NCBI GenBank assembly: GCA_022579005.1
Contig: MU401618.1
Coordinates: forward strand, 1 to 64,000
Origin: Poronia punctata
Taxonomy: Eukaryota; Ascomycota; Sordariomycetes; Xylariales; Xylariaceae
Direction of reading: 5' to 3'
DNA length: 64,000 bases
Below are positions 59,650-64,000 of this stretch, one piece after another. The position numbers and the translations under genes are program-made. Below the pieces are notes generated by a model that saw only the letters and a program-made list of their open reading frames with translations, was not told the origin of the DNA and did not search any database. Each line of letters begins with the position of its first letter. The first letter of the stretch is position 1.

Positions 59650-62600
59650 TTATTCCTTCAGCAAATCAGCGTCTCTCAATGTCTTCGCGACAAGTCCCAC
59701 TCTGTCAGCGATCATGATGTCCAAGCCAGCTTGTGCTTGTGCCTAGATAAAGTTTTTATCATTCAGTCTTGGAACTGTCTGCACCACTACACCACATAGA
59801 AATTTGAGACCATGGCAAGAATAAAGAGGTAGACTTACAATCACATCTTGAGGAATGCAGTTTCGGGGTCCATATGATGCGCACTAAGGCCGACAGCGTC
59901 AGTGATCCAGTCACCAAACTGTATCCATATATATATATATATCATGAAATTAATCAAGATACTTACTACGAGGTCTAAGCTCTTCACGTAACCTATCAAC
60001 CCAGGACAGAGAAGAAACACATCAGATGCGAACACGATGCCGGCGAGGCCCCAGAGCTTCGCAAACTTGATGGCGACCTGCATGCTCGTCGCTCGCTTCT
60101 CCACATCCGTCATCGGTAGTTTCCCCGCGTTCGTGATAAACATGACGGGATACGCCCTTTGTTTGAGCGACAGCAGGATACACACTTCTGGTGTGAAAGA
60201 GGAGAGGACGATTGGCCGATTCCGTCCATACAAATGCACTTGTCCCAAGATGGTGTCGACGAACAGGTTGAGCTCAAGCGCGACAGGGGCAACGCCTGCC
60301 TCTACCGTCTCGTGGAACCGGGGGTATTCTGGGCTACGTCAGTCCCAGACTCAGTTGATCGAATGATGCTAAAGACACCGTATAGTGGCTCACTGATTTC
60401 AATATTAAATCCGACTGTGTCGGGTAGCTTTTGGAATAGCTCCTCTAGCGTGGCGAAAGGTTCGTAGATAAAGTCTCCCCGAGTGTTTGGCTTCATCCCT
60501 TTTGTCTTGAAGTCTACTGTGTGTTGGATTCTGTCTCGAATTCGGAACGCGCCTGTATCCTGGCGGTGGTCTAGCGACTGTGATCTCGGCCTCGTCTGGA
60601 TGCGATGTGGGGCGGCAACGATATCCCCCATTTTCACGTTCAAGTCTGACTGAGGTTTCTGCACGCTGCTCGTGTACTTGTACTGTTCGACAGTCACATC
60701 GTGAATTGGAATATCGGTCCCGGATTCGCTCAATGAGAAATCACTGTGACCGTTTATCAGATACAGCAGACATTACGTTCGGTCTCGAACGGGAGAAAGA
60801 AAAACAGATAGAAATAGGGGGAGTGTCAGAAGACAACGTACTGATAAATGACTGGTCGAAGGTCACGGGTGACTTGAGCATCTAGCAGAGGTCAGAATGA
60901 GCTCCGATAAGGTGAAAAGGGAAAATATCGGTACCGAACTGCACCGTATTAGCTTGAGAACATGACTACGGCATATATTTTCTATACTCACCTCCACGAA
61001 AGAAGCACCTGCTTCCGCAGCGGCGGCCAACGACTTTCCACGTAGTTAGCTTAGCTCCTGAGACATAGAAACGCGTTCTGGGCAAGGGGCCACACCTCGA
61101 TAGAATTTTCCCCTATCTGGAGGTAATCTCGCGTAGGAACGTTCTGCCCAAAGCCTTTCCCAGTCAGTACGAAGAGAGGGCAGCAGAATGTAGCGCCAAA
61201 ATACCTCTATGGCCGATCAAAGTCACCTTCTGGTCTGCGTCCCGGTCGTCAAGGCTGTACTTGGGCGACTGAAGGTGTGCGAAAGGTGTGACAATCACAT
61301 ATGTGAACAATATCGACCCGACGATATCTAGAGAGGATTTATCCAAGATAGACACTGTGTGCTCTTTGACTAAACTCTGCCTCTGCGGCCCGAATAGTAG
61401 CTTATTGCTGTCCAGGAGAGCCGTACCGCCGCAAAGAAGCTTGCCACTGTTCTCGTCCGGAGCCGGATCTTCATAAATTTTGAACCCAACCCGTAGGGAA
61501 GCATCTTGCGGGATATTGAAGACAAAGGGAACATTCGTCTGGTCGTCTAGGATAGGGAGCCGTATGCGCCGAGTCTCCGTAGTTGTAGAGATTTCCAGGC
61601 TCAGCCGCCACTCGTTTGCTCCCGTCTGCTCCGACGAAGAGTATCCGAGCTGAACTGGTGGTAAAGATCGACCTATTTGCATAGAGCCTAGGTTTAAGAT
61701 TACTGCCGTATCTCCTGTCCTCCGTTTTCTGTCAAGAATGTCAACCCTTTTCATGTAGGGAATCCCGGCCGGCTCTTCAGTAGCTTCCTTGCCAGCAGGC
61801 GCATGCAAAAGCTCAGCAACTGCAAAGTGACCCCGATACATAGCCACGTATTTTGCTGTCCACCCATAGAAATCTATCACACATGGATCCGCTCCCAAGT
61901 CGATCAGATGTTGGACAGTTGTAGCATCGCCACGCACAGCCGCCTCAAATAAGGGGGTCCAGCGACGAGGATGTTCAGTCGCGTTTATATTTGCTCCGGC
62001 ATCGAACAATAGATCAACGATGTCGCGTCTACCTTTCTGTGAAGCAAGGTGAAACACACTCTTTCCAAAACCATACGCGAGGTCGATATCATCGCCCAGG
62101 TTGAACAAAGTTGAAAAGTTTAGTAGACGAATGACGGTACCGATAGATCCGAGTCCTACAGCTACACTCAAACACCTCAGAATGACATCTCGACACCGTG
62201 GGAGGTCATATGAGTAGTGCTGTTCAATCAAGACGCAGAAGAAGTCCAAGGTGGAAGAGTGGTTATGGATAATGGCGTAATGCAAGGGCGTCAGCGATAC
62301 GCTATCCTCGCCAAGAACATATTCAAGAACGACCGAACTCTTCCATGATCTGTCGCTTAGTTGACAGACCTCTCGTAAGGCCGCCCGGCACCATTCTGTC
62401 AGGCCATGTTTTGCCATCAGATGCAGAAAGCAGGGATACCTGGCCCACCGGCTACATCTCAATAGCGACCCTGTCGATTCAGGCCCTAAAAGCTCAACTA
62501 CACGGACAAAGACATGCAGAGCACCTGGCCGACTATCAGATCTGCTAGAACCGGACTCATCAGCTTCGAGAGTGCCTAGGTCCTGCACCCGAGTACTGAT

Positions 62601-63512
62601 CAGAAGATGAGCCTCGGCCATACTAAAGCCTTCGGAGTCCTTGAGGCTTTCATAAGTTATGCGAAGGGCCTCCCCCTCGTGTCCACGTTCGCGTTCCCGG
62701 TGAGCCTTATGATCGAGTAGCATTAGAACCGATTCCCACGCGCGTTGGAGGACCAAAAAAGCAAATGTAGGACGAAACCTCTCGTCGACACAGTGGGGTA
62801 GTAGTTCTGGAACCAGGTGCATCGCAGCATGTGCTCCTCCCGAGCCAAGTCCGTTGTGCACCTCCTCCCTAAGGGCAACCAGGTCTTTATGAGGCGCAAT
62901 ACTTCCAATTTGCCCTATCGCCAAGTCAAGCAACAAGGAAGTCGAACCATCGTCAGAGGTAAATATTCCGCATATGGTGGAGAGAATGGATTGGAGCCTG
63001 GCCCTAACCTTTCGGAGGCCGGAATTCCGAGACTCTTCGTCTTCACCCCACGACGTTTTGACACGTACAAGCATGGAACTGTGCTCGGTGTAGGGGGCCA
63101 GACGTTGAAATTTGGCAAGCAGTCGGTTGACAGCTGTCTGATAGACTCGGACAAATATCTCGAATCTTGTCAGTTCGTCAACAAGACGCTTCAGCTCTTC
63201 AAGTATGAATTTTTGCTCTTGAAGATGCATGACCTGGAGTTTCTCGAGATCATCGGTTCTACCGAAAATATGTTGCAATATGCTCTTGGGCCAGGCACCG
63301 AAGTAATCCACCTTGTTGCCGCAAAAAGAGTTGGAGGCAAAGATGGCTTTCTGAAAGGATTCCAATAGGTGGTCAAGAGAGTCAGGGTTTGATATATCAT
63401 TCCTAGCCCTAGACTCGATGACGGCCCTTTTGAGGCGCCATTTCCATTGATCGTATTGCACGTAATACTCAGCCCACTCGGGTGAGTAGTCATGATAGGG
63501 GTTGAACCGCAT
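59650..63512 (-). CDS. gde1: Glycerophosphocholine phosphodiesterase Gde1 (SPX, ankyrin, GDPD)
   Basis: Model: complement of nine exons: 59650-59742, 59839-59883, 59967-60328, 60394-60743, 60842-60881, 60935-60938, 60992-61033, 61096-61154 and 61205-63512, giving 1100 residues. It hydrolyses glycerophosphocholine to choline and glycerol-3-phosphate and links phospholipid turnover with phosphate status. An N-terminal SPX-type region (about 1-150) is divergent. Ankyrin repeats lie at about 420-600 (SVFHLASQKGRRDIVDLLFDAGANIN, split here by name only: GKSVFHLA and WTPLFEAAVRGD). A C2-like region follows, and the GDPD domain runs from about 765 to the end, with GHRG, ENSIE, EFD and YHD, all catalytic residues present, then SSFTPEVCILLSLKQ and a final QAQAGLDIMIADRVGL. 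EFD is formed only by including a 4-nt exon (TTCG). The last two exons were placed from the family's LVCASYG and QAGLD motifs. Confidence 0.93.
60935..60938 (-). other. gde1: 4-nt microexon of gde1
   Basis: TTCG lies between two 53-nt introns (60882-60934 and 60939-60991), each with a CTRAY-type branch site before its acceptor. It completes the codons Phe and Asp of the conserved catalytic EFD. Skipping it would shift the frame by one base and destroy the domain. The downstream donor GTACCG is weak. Its existence is inferred from phase and conservation, not from transcripts. Confidence 0.8.
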
Positions 63513-64000
63513 CCTCGCAAATGCTTATACGTTGTACAAGTGACGAAACAGGCGCCAGGAGGTAGGTTTGAAAGTCCAGACACCAAACTGTCTAACCTTG
63601 AGCATATATGCACATGTGTAAAGAACCTAAAGATGGCTTGGGAAGGTGCCTTAAGTATGTACTTATGTAGGTGCCCAATGCATTAGGCTAGAGAGTACCT
63701 ATTTCTTGACAATCACCTAGGTATGTAGTTTAAGTTGCACATGTTTACTTGTAGTGCAGTGAGACGTGGGCCTTCTTTTACAGAAATGGCCAAACAACAC
63801 CTTACGTTCAGCACAGGTGCCTACTCGTACCTGGTTATACGTACGAGTACATAGCATAAAAAGTAAGGTAAGGTAGGCGCGTTTACCGTACCTACCTCTC
63901 TGCTTGCACCGTCTAATCTATTGGTCTTACTGTGTAGATCTGTTCCATTAGTTATGCATTTAACCGTAGTATGTTCTCCTTGCAGCATACTGGGGTGTTG
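63513..64000. other. Region upstream of gde1
   Basis: Promoter side of gde1. Contains two ACTCGTAC octamers (63823 and, complemented, 63841) within TACCTAC-type runs. No gene seen before the window ends. Confidence 0.5.

Noticed and set aside
1..64000. A secondary-metabolite cluster, phage, CRISPR or other defence island.
   Set aside because: The genes are unlinked fungal housekeeping and regulatory functions, with no backbone synthase, nuclease array or coordinated operon-like arrangement.

Overview
This is nuclear DNA of a filamentous ascomycete (Pezizomycotina, most likely a Sordariomycete; the class is an inference). The reasons are short introns of about 48-270 nt with GTRNGT donors and CTRAY branch sites, pyrimidine-rich stretches upstream of start codons, a typical fungal gene set (Cdc25/NimT, Gde1, Ura6, eIF3m, a Zn2Cys6 regulator, an SPX protein) and a small AT-rich island that looks mutated by RIP. 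There is one 10-base N gap (27526-27535). I see no rRNA, tRNA, CRISPR array or intact transposon.

Layout: 1-4929, no gene called, the second half probably promoter and long leader; 4930-6403 (+) three-RRM RNA-binding protein; 8586-12175 (-) large dynamin-type GTPase related to nuclear GTPase SLIP-GC, with tandem repeats just upstream; 12.7-22.8 kb gene-poor; 22791-24607 (+) Cdc25 phosphatase; 26673-27976 (-) proteasome alpha7 subunit, interrupted by an assembly gap and homopolymers; 29266-31353 (+) chromodomain protein; 32208-32534 (+) possible small gene overlapping the tail of 32376-34097 (-) RRM protein; 35625-37265 (-) Zn2Cys6 transcription factor; 40688-42116 (+) four-helix membrane protein with a suspicious in-frame stop; 43836-44148 (+) small mitochondrial-type membrane protein; 46215-46877 (+) UMP/CMP kinase; 47795-49162 (-) eIF3m; 51406-51959 (+) possible small gene; 52551-54768 (+) disordered protein with C-terminal coiled coil; 55876-58341 (-) protein with two C2HC zinc motifs; 58.9-59.3 kb AT-rich island; 59650-63512 (-) Gde1 glycerophosphodiesterase with SPX and ankyrin domains, including a 4-nt microexon.

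The genes do not form a biosynthetic or defence cluster. They are unlinked housekeeping and regulatory functions: RNA binding, cell cycle, protein turnover, chromatin, transcription, nucleotide and phospholipid metabolism, and translation. Gene models were spliced by hand from reading frames, splice consensus and, where I know the family, expected protein motifs. All spliced models keep phase and give an integer number of codons. The observations most worth a second look are the Gde1 microexon, the in-frame TAG in the four-helix membrane protein, the matching exon structure of the two zinc motifs, a strongly over-represented octamer ACTCGTAC between genes, and the duplicated contig ends inside the proteasome gene.
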